In this document: positions 22,974-32,093 of the stretch, one piece after another
How positions within the stretch are numbered: the stretch's first letter is position 1
Layout of the letters: each line of letters begins with the position of its first letter
Origin: Dacryopinax spathularia
Taxonomy: Eukaryota > Basidiomycota > Dacrymycetes > Dacrymycetales > Dacrymycetaceae
DNA: 64,000 bases
Direction: 5' to 3'
NCBI GenBank assembly: GCA_037974965.1
Contig: JBBPFI010000014.1
Location: 310,001-374,000, forward strand
Translations under genes and position numbers: made by a program
The notes under the pieces: generated by a model
Databases searched by the model: none
Seen by the model: the letters and a program-made list of their open reading frames with translations, nothing else
Told to the model about the DNA's origin: nothing

Positions 22974-23342
22974 AGTCAACTGAATCAAGCTCAAGTGTGC
23001 ACGCCAGAGAGGTGGCAAGCAATGGAGGTGAGGGTGAGGCCACATTCGCACGCGCGTCAACGGGTTAGTCCAAGGCCGATTACACAGCCACTTAGGTGTG
23101 CCTTCGGCGAAAACTGTTGACTTCGCAAATAAATAACCGACGCAAACATCAGATTCATGCGTAGGGCGTAAGGAGCTGTGTCCTGCGGTACATTGGGCTT
23201 TCATATGTACACCTAACATAAGCTGATAATTTGGCAGAGCTTGGGATCATGCAAGACCCATTCGGATCTCAGTTATGGCAAATACATGGGTAGTCGTGAC
23301 TGTGCTAAGGACTCGGATCCATAGTAACGGGCAGCTCCTCGT
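22974..23342. other. short intergenic region
   Basis: About 370 bases between two minus-strand genes: promoter of the orphan gene and 3' end of the paralogue that follows. Nothing else recognised. Confidence 0.35.
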
Positions 23343-24058
23343 TCAATCGTCCTCGCTCAAAACCAGAACCTCCTCCCCCCCTTCCACGATGGTCCTCATC
23401 CTAACGCCGCTAGGACGGGGCGGGTCGTCCGCCGCATGTTCATTGGGTGCTTGCGCCAGCGCCAACTCGGTGGTAAACCGTTCAGCTACTCGATTCAGGG
23501 CGCCAACGAACGCTCGGTCATGCTCCACCGCTCGGAGGTATTGTATGCGCGTCCGGATGCTCACTTCAAAGATGGTGATCATCGAAAACCATTGCTCCTC
23601 TGAGCGCTTGGGCCTATACTGGAGGTCATTGAGCGAAGAATTAGCGCCCGAATACACCACACTCACATGGGTGACTAGTTCGTCCAAGCTACTAGGTCGT
23701 CCATCTTTCGTACCCTCCTTACAAGGCCGGTTGAACCGAGCATCGTTCATCAGTGACAAACTTATCGCGTCCAAGGCTCTGAAGAGTTCATGCTCTCCCC
23801 CTTTACGGCGTGAGCCAGAGAATACCTCTCCTCGGTACCTTGAGCTTAGAATGTCGTACGACGTCTCTTGACTGTCATTGTCGGGCTGAAATACATCGGA
23901 ATAACCGTAGCCAGTTTCCGTCATCATGCCATTGTGGGCCGATCGAGGGCGAGTAGGCCCACTGGTGTTTGATGCGGAACCTACACACAAAACAGTCAGT
24001 CCCGCGCGCGGCTTGACCCGCCATGGGCAAACTTATCGATACCTTGTACATCTGGCAT
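23343..24058 (-). CDS. paralogue B of an unnamed helical domain family
   Basis: Two exons, 24058-24043 (MPDVQ) and 23980-23343, joined through a 62-base intron, give about 217 residues. I know no family for it. Its core aligns by eye with the genes at 24412-26262 and 30498-31391. The shared pattern is Y-x3-V-F-x-G, then R-A-[LIM]-[DE]-A, then L-x-[DN]-[DE], and 60-70 residues later a P, a W and an R-[TA]-R-I-x4-R motif. Here these are SSRYRGEVFSGS, HELFRALDAISLSLMNDARF and EQWFSMITIFEVSIRTRIQY. The C-terminus ends in acidic VLSEDD. It is predicted helical, with no signal peptide or membrane segment. It lies in tandem, same strand, just downstream of paralogue A, and unlike A and C it has no adjoining DUF6532-type partner. 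Confidence 0.6.
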
Positions 24059-24411
24059 TGCGCCACGCTGCAAGCAGTATAGTTCTATACTTACGTGCAA
24101 CGACAGTGGTGGAATAGGTGGTGCTGGTCGCGATAAACAGGCGGGATCAATGTCATCGCGTGGCCCAGGTGCCAAGGCCGGGACGCGTCGGGAGCCTCCC
24201 GGAGAGTACCGGAGACGTGAATGCAGGACGTCACATCGCTTCTTTCTGGAACGTCAGGAAGACGGTAGTATTCGACTAGATCAGGTCATCATCCCCTCTT
24301 ACTATTTCTTGCTACACGGTAAACTGTGCTCTATCTAAGTCCTAAGTGCGTTTTGCGGCTTCTCAGAGAGCAAGAACAACACCCTCTCTGCAGCTCCACA
24401 AGCCAGTCCTC

Positions 24412-26262
24412 CTACTCTTCGTCGCGACGTGTCGTCGGTACCTTGCGAGTCCGAGATTGTTCTGCTGCCTCGGCCTCTAAGCGAAGTCGTCTGCGTGCCG
24501 CCCTCATTTGAGCGGCCCGTTCAATGGCATCTCCGGAAGCGTCCAGTTCATGCGGCGGATCGGATGAGGGTGCAAAATTAGAAAGCGCCCGGCTCTGACC
24601 TGCCAGTCTATCTCCATCCCGGGAATCGGCTTGCCAGGGTCGAAGAACGGCTCCCATTGGTCGGACCGTCTCCAAAGGCAAGCTGGAGCCGCTGCTACGA
24701 CTCACCGTACGTGGCCCGTCCCGCCTCACAGGAGTCTCCCCAGGCTGGATTGCTGCCGCCGAAGAGGTGTTCCCAACCGGATAGGAACGGTTCGAGGGGC
24801 GTACGGCCGCTTGAAAGGGTGGCCCGGGCAGATCGCGATCGTTCTGGGTGGGGGCACGAGGGATAGAGGACGGGGGTGGGACATCAACGATAGGTGCAGC
24901 AGCCGGGGCCGGCTCGGCGGTCACAGCGACGGCGAGCCGGTCGTTCCTGTCGTGCTCGCCCACCCCAGTGCGTCCATCGCGTCCTTCGACCTCAGCAGAT
25001 CGAGGGAGCGAAGACCGCTCTACCGGGACTGCACGGGAGCCTCCTCCCTCATTCGAGGTGACATGCGTTGCTGGATTTAGTGTTGTGGATGCATTCAAGC
25101 TCTGTACAGCAAGGCGTGTAGCCCCGTCGACCGGCGCGGTCCCCCTACTTCTTGTGATCCTGCCTACCTCCTGGACTACGGCGAGGTCACCGGCGGAAGG
25201 CAAGGTCCGTGGATCATGGCCACCGCGCAGGTGTGACGGCACTACGACAGATCTCCGTGCCTCAGCGGCTGCAGCCCGGCGTTGTCGTGCGGCGGCTGAA
25301 GGCTTGTTTGTGTGTAGTACTTCATCACTGTCGGGTTCGGAACCGTCAGTTTCGTCATCGGAATCGCGCTCGCGGCGTCTCTCCTGGTAGCGAACGGGCC
25401 TCCTTGCGGCTACTGTGCGCGTGGCCGTTCCACTGGCTCCAGTTGTGCCCGTATCAGAGGCAAGGGTAGGAACATGTGGTGCCGACGTCTCAGTTTGTGT
25501 GGACGTTGCTGGTCGTCTGGTTCCTTCTGGTCGGGTCGACGTCTCGGGACGCGCAGAGGATCCGGGTCGTGTGGACGCGCCTGTTGGAGCCAATGCTGCG
25601 GGTCGTGCAGGCAGAGCTCCAGTCCCTCCCAGATTACGAAGCGCTTGGGCTGCTCTTTCCGTGCGCTGGTGTATGCGCGCTCGAATAAGCGCACCGTGGG
25701 CGAGGGCAAAGGCCTCCCATTCAGTCAATGTGCGTGGAGGTTGATACTGCTCGAGATCCGTTACATCCTGCAGGCCAGGCGTGGGAAATCCACTCACCTC
25801 ATTCATAAAAGGTGTCAGGTCCGACGGATATCCGTCAAGTGACTGCTGTGCAGGACGACGAAGATACGCCGCATCGTCCGCGAGGTATATGGCCAGTGCC
25901 TCGATCGCGCGATAGAACTCGTGTTGCGTTAAGCGGGGGTGGCCTTGAAAGACCGCGCGCCGGTATTCCTCACTGTTGGTAGGCAGTGCGGGTCCACCCG
26001 CCTGCCAGTCGGAGTTGGAGAAGCACAGGGAGAGAGCCTTTGGAGGAGGCAGTTCGGGTGGCATGTTCTGTTGAAACCAATGAGACAGGGAGATAACGGG
26101 AGAGAGGCGGGAGGGATCAGGAGGGGCCAGGAGATGGTCAGACGCGTTAGACGCGTCTTTTGCTTCCTTCAGCGTGTCTCGGTGTTCTTTTGCTTCCGCA
26201 GCTAGACGCGTGGAACCACGCGTACCCACGACTTGATCCTCCAGGTCCGCCGCACTGCTCAT
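24412..26262 (-). CDS. paralogue A of an unnamed helical domain family, with long disordered tail
   Basis: Single open frame of 616 residues from MSSAADLEDQVVGTRGSTRL. The family core lies at about residues 85-205: SEEYRRAVFQGHPRLTQHEF, YRAIEALAIYLADDAAYLRR, then LEQYQPPRTLTEWEAF and LIRARIHQRTERAAQAL. The remaining 400 residues are Pro/Ser/Thr/Arg-rich and repetitive (STRPGSSARPETSTRPEGTR), without predicted fold, and end in an Arg/Glu-rich helix-like stretch (EIERAAQMRAARRRL type). The gene is divergent from a DUF6532-type gene starting roughly 300 bases away, the same arrangement as paralogue C and its neighbour. No known function; by composition it could be a scaffold or nuclear factor, which is a guess. 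Confidence 0.6.
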   Translation of the reverse strand: MSSAADLEDQVVGTRGSTRLAAEAKEHRDTLKEAKDASNASDHLLAPPDPSRLSPVISLSHWFQQNMPPELPPPKALSLCFSNSDWQAGGPALPTNSEEYRRAVFQGHPRLTQHEFYRAIEALAIYLADDAAYLRRPAQQSLDGYPSDLTPFMNEVSGFPTPGLQDVTDLEQYQPPRTLTEWEAFALAHGALIRARIHQRTERAAQALRNLGGTGALPARPAALAPTGASTRPGSSARPETSTRPEGTRRPATSTQTETSAPHVPTLASDTGTTGASGTATRTVAARRPVRYQERRRERDSDDETDGSEPDSDEVLHTNKPSAAARQRRAAAAEARRSVVVPSHLRGGHDPRTLPSAGDLAVVQEVGRITRSRGTAPVDGATRLAVQSLNASTTLNPATHVTSNEGGGSRAVPVERSSLPRSAEVEGRDGRTGVGEHDRNDRLAVAVTAEPAPAAAPIVDVPPPSSIPRAPTQNDRDLPGPPFQAAVRPSNRSYPVGNTSSAAAIQPGETPVRRDGPRTVSRSSGSSLPLETVRPMGAVLRPWQADSRDGDRLAGQSRALSNFAPSSDPPHELDASGDAIERAAQMRAARRRLRLEAEAAEQSRTRKVPTTRRDEE

Positions 26263-26563
26263 CGCTCTTCACCTCTCTCGTTGCCATCAGCGCCAATGCG
26301 CCCTCCTTTCTACCTGATAGCCCCGGAGGAGAAACTGTCCGTCGCACGTTGCCACAGTGAGCCTCCCGAAGATGTTCCTGGGTCTAACCTCGGTCGATGG
26401 TACGGTTGCACATATCAGCCTAGCCCAGGCCCAGTAAGGAACTCTTCAGAGGCCGGCAGACTTTGCCCTGACCGGATCGATGTCTAGAGTACGGTTCAGG
26501 AGGCTCGCCATCGCATCACAAGCTTGACGCTGCCCGACGCTGTCTACTGGGTAGCGGCTGGAT

Positions 26564-27753
26564 ATGGGCCCTCGCGGCAAGGTAAGGCGTCGAGGAAGTG
26601 ACGGAACTTTCTGCTGACCGGTGTGCGTAGTACAACAACTCATCACGCCGGAAGAATACTTTAAACATTTGACTGGTCCGGGTCAGTGTTGTGCGCCGCC
26701 ATTACTTGCCGCGCCTGATATCAGTTTGACTGATAGGTACCTCCGACGATGGAGCGGAGGCCGAGCGTTCCCACGGAAACAATGACGGCCACGCTAAGGT
26801 CGACGTGCATGCTCTGGACAGAACGCTGCTGGACAGTGTTATTCAGGAGGCCCAGACTGTATTCGAAATCCTCCAGGCGGCAACAGACTTGTGGTGCGAC
26901 GATCAAATGTTGCTACGATGGCGCGATATGTCCCTGGGCTATGCCTTGCAGAAACGGGCGCCTGGCCCGATTGCCACGGAGAACATGCATCGAGCTCTCA
27001 GTATTCAAGCTCTGGTAGGTAACATCTGAACTTCTTCGGAGCCAGTCTATCTGATCGAGGTGGTCTGTAGGCAGATGACTGGGCGAGGCGACTACGTCGA
27101 GAATTGGCTGAGTTGGCCCATGGGCGTCATCCAGGCATCATACGATTGCCTCCATGTCGGTTCACCGGCAGACGTTCGGGCATCCATTGCCGCGCTCATG
27201 GATGAGTATTCCTACGCTTACGCCAAATTTGATGTAGAGCATCCCGAGGCTGGACGGCAAGGTCCTTTCAGACATCCAGCCATCACGAACCTTATTTGCG
27301 CGCGCTGGAGGAATCTTACCGGTGTTCACTCTCCTGTTTTCAAACCAGTGCAATTGCCTATGGTGGCTGCCGCCTGTGTTTCGGTGGGCATGCCACGGCC
27401 ACTTGCAGTCTGCATCTGATGGCGTCCAGATTCATTACGCACTCGATCGAAAAATGCGCATTCCAACGGCTACAACGGCTGACGATGACATAGACCACCT
27501 GAGATGGAGACGGGTGTATCAGGCACTCAAGGTTAATCTGCAGCTATATGATCAGCGAAGCCCAGGCTGGTGCCGAGCCATGCAGTGGCATCACGCCTTG
27601 CGGATGGAAGAGCATGTACATAAAGAGTCTGCCGTCGACGCCCACTTACGCGAATCTCCGTCCGGCCCACCATTGGAAGATGAACACTCTACAACCCACC
27701 ATGACTTCTATTTGTTGAGCTTCGCTCAGGAGGAGGAACTTCGCGAAGCATAG
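26564..27753 (+). CDS. DUF6532-type protein (diverged copy), start uncertain
   Basis: Domain of unknown function that I know from basidiomycete proteomes as DUF6532. The exons that can be joined are about 26635-26690 (QQLITPEEYFKHLTGPG), 26738-27015 (…VHALDRTLLDSVIQEAQTVF, then ALSIQAL), 27074-27378 and 27425-27753. Diagnostic pieces are MDEYSYAYAKFDVEHPEAG, GPFRHPAITNLICARW and PVQLPMVAAACVS followed across an intron by IHYALDRK. They align by eye with LPAIAAAAITV plus MYALEQW in the copy at 32.1-34.1 kb. The C-terminal part after the domain is hydrophilic and acidic and ends in ELREA. The ATG is not certain: the ATG at 26564 is not in frame with the next exon by the simplest splice, so the coordinate marks only the upstream limit. 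It is divergent from paralogue A. Confidence 0.55.
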
Positions 27754-28199
27754 TAGCCAGTTCCGTACAGTGGTAGCCGTCGCTGTAGTACTCGATGTTA
27801 AACACAGGCATTCAATGGGGTGCTGATCATTACCGTTCTCCGCAGTGCTCTCGTGTCTCAGGGACAATTTGGACACTTTCCCAACTGCGACGATCCCGAC
27901 GGCTGTACTTGGGGTAGGTTAGAGACCCAAAGTGCATGCCAAACGGCTCATGCCACCCGCGGGGCTCAGTGGGCCTGAAACAATAGAGACGTATGGCCAT
28001 CCCTTCGCTCGCTCTGGTCTTGGACTGTAAATAAATTCTCTGCGCAACCATTAAGACAGTAGTAAATTCGTATCTAGACCATGAACTCTGTGACGACAGT
28101 ATGGGAAAATGAAAACACGTGTTCCTTGTTGGTTTGGAACAAAATACAGGGCCTGAAGGCCGGGTCACTCCTTCGGTGGACAAACACGAGCTGAACAGA
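27754..28199. other. convergent intergenic region
   Basis: About 450 bases between the stops of the DUF6532-type gene and the minus-strand orphan. No gene or repeat was recognised. Confidence 0.35.
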
Positions 28200-29356
28200 T
28201 TAGCTGTCCATGGGCAGAACGTAACATTGGAACCCTTCTTGCGTAGCTTGGGAGACTTGAGCTTTGAACGCGTTGATCAGGTCAATCTGACGTAGCAGCG
28301 GCGCGCTCAACACTTCACTCTTCAGCCGATCGTAGAAGGACCAGATGACGCGGGAACTCTCATCGCTCTGTGCGTCGGCGGAGACGACAGCCCTCATAGA
28401 TGCCCACATCTACGACGAAGCATTCAGGTGATGTTGGTTTCTGACGCTGACGGGACTTACGAGTGTAGCCACGTAAGCCATGCTATGCACAAGCCGGTCG
28501 ACACCGATCGCCTTGAAATGTTCAGTGACATCGACGGGTCTCACGACCAGCGCATATATCTGCCTATGAGCACAGCACTGAGCTTGTAGGCAAGATATAA
28601 GACACACCAATGCGATTAGAGGGGTGTGGAGAACCCCTCCGAGAACTCGGTCCGAGTGCCAGATCCCGTCAAGGTACATGAATTTGGGCCAGCGGCGATC
28701 TCCAAGCTGGAAGTTACGGGTACTAGGGGCAGGCATAAGCTGACGGAATGATCTCCAAGTGTCACAGCTTACAGGGGTGCTATCTCCTCAGACGCGCAAG
28801 GTTCCAACCAACGCTCAAATGTGGTAACAACCCCCGCTCCAAGTCCTGCCCCGAGCTGGGTTAGAACGTTCTTCACGTAAGCTGTATCGCCCGTCAGGGC
28901 GACCTCGTAACCCTCCGAGACCTACGAGCGATTGAGCTAGTTGTGGCACGCCAAAAGTATGCTCCAACCTGATTGACGACAGTGTCAAGCACGTTATCCC
29001 CCAGAAGGATGGACAGGAATAGGAGCTTGTCCAGGTTCTCCACGGCCTTGCCAATCATCTCAGGTACTTCGGCAGCATCCGGAGGGGAGTCTGTTGGGTT
29101 GACGGAAAGCGGTGCTACGCCCTGGTCAAGGGCATGGGCCAGGTTCCTGTGGCGGTCCGAGATGAAAGATTTTATATCGAGCTGTGGATCATTGAAGCGA
29201 CGCAGGGCTGCTCCGATGAGACCGAACTCAGAGAGAACCGGGCGGGCACTGCAGTGGATGATGAATATACAGTACGGTGGACAAGAAACGCTCTTACGTC
29301 TCCAAAGCTGTCGTCCCCAACGTGCGGTGGATCAGTTGGTAGTCCGGACAATCCAT
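28200..29356 (-). CDS. orphan helical protein of about 310 residues
   Basis: Not recognised. Six exons can be joined from MDCPDYQLIHRTLGTTALE (start 29356) to QCYVLPMDS (stop 28200), each across a short intron with consistent phase. The product is mainly amphipathic helix with a few hydrophobic stretches: LDKLLFLSILLGDNVLDTVV, VKNVLTQLGAGLGAGVVTTF, VLGGVLHTPLIALVQIYALV. The Gly/Ala/Leu-rich segments could be buried helices or weak membrane segments. It ends with a helical stretch (RVIWSFYDRLKSEVLSAPLL). There is no signal peptide and no catalytic motif I can name. It is divergent from the Rfa3 gene and lies between the two copies of the paralogue/DUF6532 module. Confidence 0.55.
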
Positions 29357-29497
29357 AACGCAGGCGTTTGCTGAAACAGAGAGGAGAGGACGCAGCAGAA
29401 AGGGAATGCGGCGAGAAAAAAGGAGGAGAGGGAGGGGCGACCCAAACGCGTCGGTTTTGTTTGTCTATTTATTCGGAGAAGGGTACGCGTCCATGTC

Positions 29498-29580
29498 TCG
29501 CTCCGCTTGCATCCCGTGGATTCCCATTGCCTCCGTTTACCTCCGGTTTTCTCCTGCCCTTCCCCGCTCTCTCCCGATAT
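29498..29580 (+). repeat. 10-bp periodic CTCC repeat, locus 2
   Basis: Eight successive 10-base intervals carry TCCC, CTCC or CCCC in one register (ATTGCCTCCG, TTTACCTCCG, GTTTTCTCCT, GCTCTCTCCC). It lies between the divergent starts at 29356 (minus) and 29864 (plus), with the pyrimidine strand reading toward Rfa3. It shares the phrase TTCCCATTGYCTCCG with locus 1. Confidence 0.7.
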
Positions 29581-29863
29581 TTACATCTCAATTCCGTGGA
29601 AATCGTCTTTGGAAACTGGAAAATCCCACTTAATTAGCCGGCGCAGTTCGACCGATACTACCATCCGCGAGCTGAGGTGGTCTGCAGATCTGCATCCTCT
29701 CTCTCTAAACCATCCCCTACACAAACCTACCTCCATGTTACACAACACTGTGTCGACTGGGACCGACCCTGAAGACAGTGGAGAAGAGTATTGGGACGCG
29801 GAAGAGCAGAAGGCTTCCACCAAAGAGCCGGCCAGGGGGGGGCTCGGGCTTCCTATAGCGGCG

Positions 29864-30394
29864 ATGAGCAGCTACGAAGAGGATGTCGACTTCACAAGAC
29901 CCCATCCCCGTGTCAATGGCGAGCTCCTCCCGCTCTTCATCGGGCAGCACGTCAGTTTGCCGTGTCATGTGGAGCAACGGGTGAGTGGTGTTATCTACCC
30001 CTCACGGCGCGTCACTCATACCCGATTAGATCTCACCCACCGAGCTCCTTATTCATGCCGCCGATGGCCGCTCTGTGCGCCTGTTCAAGCCCAAGGTGAG
30101 ATTGGCCCATCACCTGCTCGAAACTGCACGTAAACTGAACGTACGGCAGCATGTCAATGTGGTGGGACCTTTCGTCGACCTCATTGTACGAGTACTAAGC
30201 TCGAACTCCGCTCGACTGGCTTACCGCCCCACGGAGCTTGGCGGTCAGCTGGGTAAGCCATGTCCGTGGTCTTGTAATGCATATTGGGCTGAACACTGCG
30301 GTATTCTGTAGACATGGAAACCGTAGACATGACCATCAGGATTATGCATGCTTTTCCGGATTTTTTTTTGGGGACGAGAGTTGCTAATACATAG
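29864..30394 (+). CDS. replication protein A 14-kDa subunit (Rfa3/RPA3-like)
   Basis: Smallest subunit of the heterotrimeric single-strand DNA-binding complex RPA, nuclear, used in replication and repair. Exons: 29864-29980, about 30031-30096, about 30150-30252 and about 30312-30394, giving about 122 residues, the normal length. The sequence follows the Rfa3 OB-fold: HPRVNGELLPLFIGQHVSLP (family PRVNxxxLxxFxGxxVRL), ISPTELLIHAADGRSVRLF (ExSDGGxVxV strand), VNVVGPFVDLIVRVLSSNS (TYVEVIGxV strand), then RPTELGGQLDMETVDMTIRI (LGxxLDxxxVxxxI C-terminal helix). The start at 29864 suits the family. An in-frame ATG at 29735 would add 43 residues that match nothing I know. It sits as a conserved gene inside the accessory block. 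Confidence 0.75.
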
Positions 30395-30497
30395 GTGGGG
30401 TATCTAACCGTAGCTTGCATCGGATCCATTATGAACTACACGTATGAGGAATACATGATTGTAGTTGTTTCAACGAGTCGGAGCGTAGTCCCGCATA

Positions 30498-31391
30498 TTA
30501 GTTGTCGCGAATAGCACGCAGCTCGTCGATGCGCTGCATCACCTCTTCGCGGTACAGGCTCAACCAGCGCGACCAGTCTTGGCGACTCATCTTCGGTTCG
30601 TACTTCGATAGCGTGTCAATCAACGGCCACGAGCACTCGGGATGGCGTACCTTCTCGGTCATCCCCTGCCATGACCGCACCCTGCCACCTTCTCTGATGC
30701 CCGGTTCATCCAAGAGATACCAGGCCATGGCTTCCTTCATGCGTGCTTGGCAGTGCTGCGCGGAGAATGCCCCGCAGAAAACTTGTGTTTGATAGTCATC
30801 ACCGGTAAGTTGCTCCCAGGTGGCCGGATCGGCCGCCGTTCCCCAGGGAGTAAACCAGCGTTCAAGCATATTGGCCCCCAGAATGTCGGGCCGCCAGAAA
30901 ACGGGTGTGTTGCGAGGGGTCGACTCATTGCTTCTGCCTTCCGCCCCCACGGTTTCCGGCCCTTCTATGCTGATACCGGCCTCAGCCCTATCCTCGTCAC
31001 TCTTATTCCCCTCTTCCTCGACAGTTGGCTTGTCATCTCCATGGTCTTCCATCCTGACGGGTTGTTCGCGAGATTCAAACTTATTATCGTCCAACTCCCT
31101 GTCGCGTTTGGTGATGGACAACGTCTGGTGCTCGTCGACCCCGTCCGGGAGAATCTGGAGGCTGGAAACTGTTGGGACCGTCTCTGAGCCTCCTTGCACG
31201 GGGAGCTCCCTTGTGACCCTCCCAATGATCGGGGGTTCGGCGGCGTCGAAGAGTGGCTCTGCCTTGACCCGGGGCGAGGCATCACTTGGGGCAGCGACGC
31301 CTAGCAAGCGCATTTGGTTGCGAGCGGCTAAAGCGACGTCAACATGGCGGCAGCATCCGCCTAGCAAAGGGGACTCACAGCGACGGGGCAT
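30498..31391 (-). CDS. paralogue C of an unnamed helical domain family
   Basis: Two exons: a 13-base first exon (31391-31379) and 31327-30498, joined by a 51-base intron, about 280 residues. The N-terminal half is acidic and probably disordered. The C-terminal half is the family core: LTGDDYQTQVFCGAFSAQHC, QARMKEAMAWYLLDEPGI, then TLSKYEPKMSRQDWSRWLSL and YREEVMQRIDELRAIRDN at the very end. Compared with paralogue A it shares Y-x3-V-F-x-G, the R/K-x-EA helix, the L-x-D-E step, Y-x-P and the closing R-I-x2-R helix. It lacks A's long C-terminal tail. It is divergent from the DUF6532-type gene that begins at 32094, mirroring the A pair. Confidence 0.6.
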   Translation of the reverse strand: MPRRCESPLLGGCCRHVDVALAARNQMRLLGVAAPSDASPRVKAEPLFDAAEPPIIGRVTRELPVQGGSETVPTVSSLQILPDGVDEHQTLSITKRDRELDDNKFESREQPVRMEDHGDDKPTVEEEGNKSDEDRAEAGISIEGPETVGAEGRSNESTPRNTPVFWRPDILGANMLERWFTPWGTAADPATWEQLTGDDYQTQVFCGAFSAQHCQARMKEAMAWYLLDEPGIREGGRVRSWQGMTEKVRHPECSWPLIDTLSKYEPKMSRQDWSRWLSLYREEVMQRIDELRAIRDN

Positions 31392-31874
31392 GGAGGCAAA
31401 GGACCTTACTTGTGGATGATGGCACCGAGGATAGGAAGAGGGACGAGTGGCGGAAGGCAAGCAGAGGGGGGAGGGGGTCAACGATGCGTCGGCTTCTTAT
31501 ATCGATGGTAGGCTCTCAGTGCTCGACGGGACCCAGACCACGTTTCCCATTGACCGCTTCAGACCCCATTCCGCATCATCACTAGCCCCTCTTCCACCCA
31601 CGACCGACCGAGACAATATGCACCCCAAAAACCTCAGCCGTAAAAGGCAACTCACCGGAGATTCATCACCACCATCACGTCCTTCAGCGTAGGCTTGCAA
31701 GCTACCAACCATATGCGTTCGTCGGTGGATCCAGAGCACAAGGCAGCTCCCAACGCAGGTTGATGATCTCTGTATGCGAGCAGGACATGTATCACCGTCA
31801 CCAACGGCATAGTCCTCACCACATAACCTGATTGGTCACCGTGGAAGGCGGTGCAAGTCATCATGCTTCTTTAG

Positions 31875-31934
31875 CACGTGATCAATTCTCTTCTGAGAAG
31901 ACTGCTCACGTGCGGAGATCACGTCGCTTTAAAA
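31875..31934 (+). promoter_or_regulatory. paired CACGTG E-boxes and TATA-like element upstream of DUF6532-type gene
   Basis: CACGTG at 31875-31880 and again at 31907-31912, 32 bp apart, followed by a half-site CACGTC at 31920-31925 and TTTAAAA at 31928-31934. It lies about 160 bases before the ATG at 32094. CACGTG is the classic site of bHLH factors; which factor binds here is unknown. Confidence 0.5.
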
Positions 31935-32093
31935 GAGCGGTTCGGACCAGAGCCCCGCGTCTCTCTGTCTTCGACCATCGTCAACTACTCTTCCCCTGCT
32001 CCCTTCTGTTTTCTTCAAAGGGACTCAAGCGGACTCGTAAGTCAGTCACGTAGTACTCTCTCTACACTCTACTCTCGCGCTTTCATCGACGAC

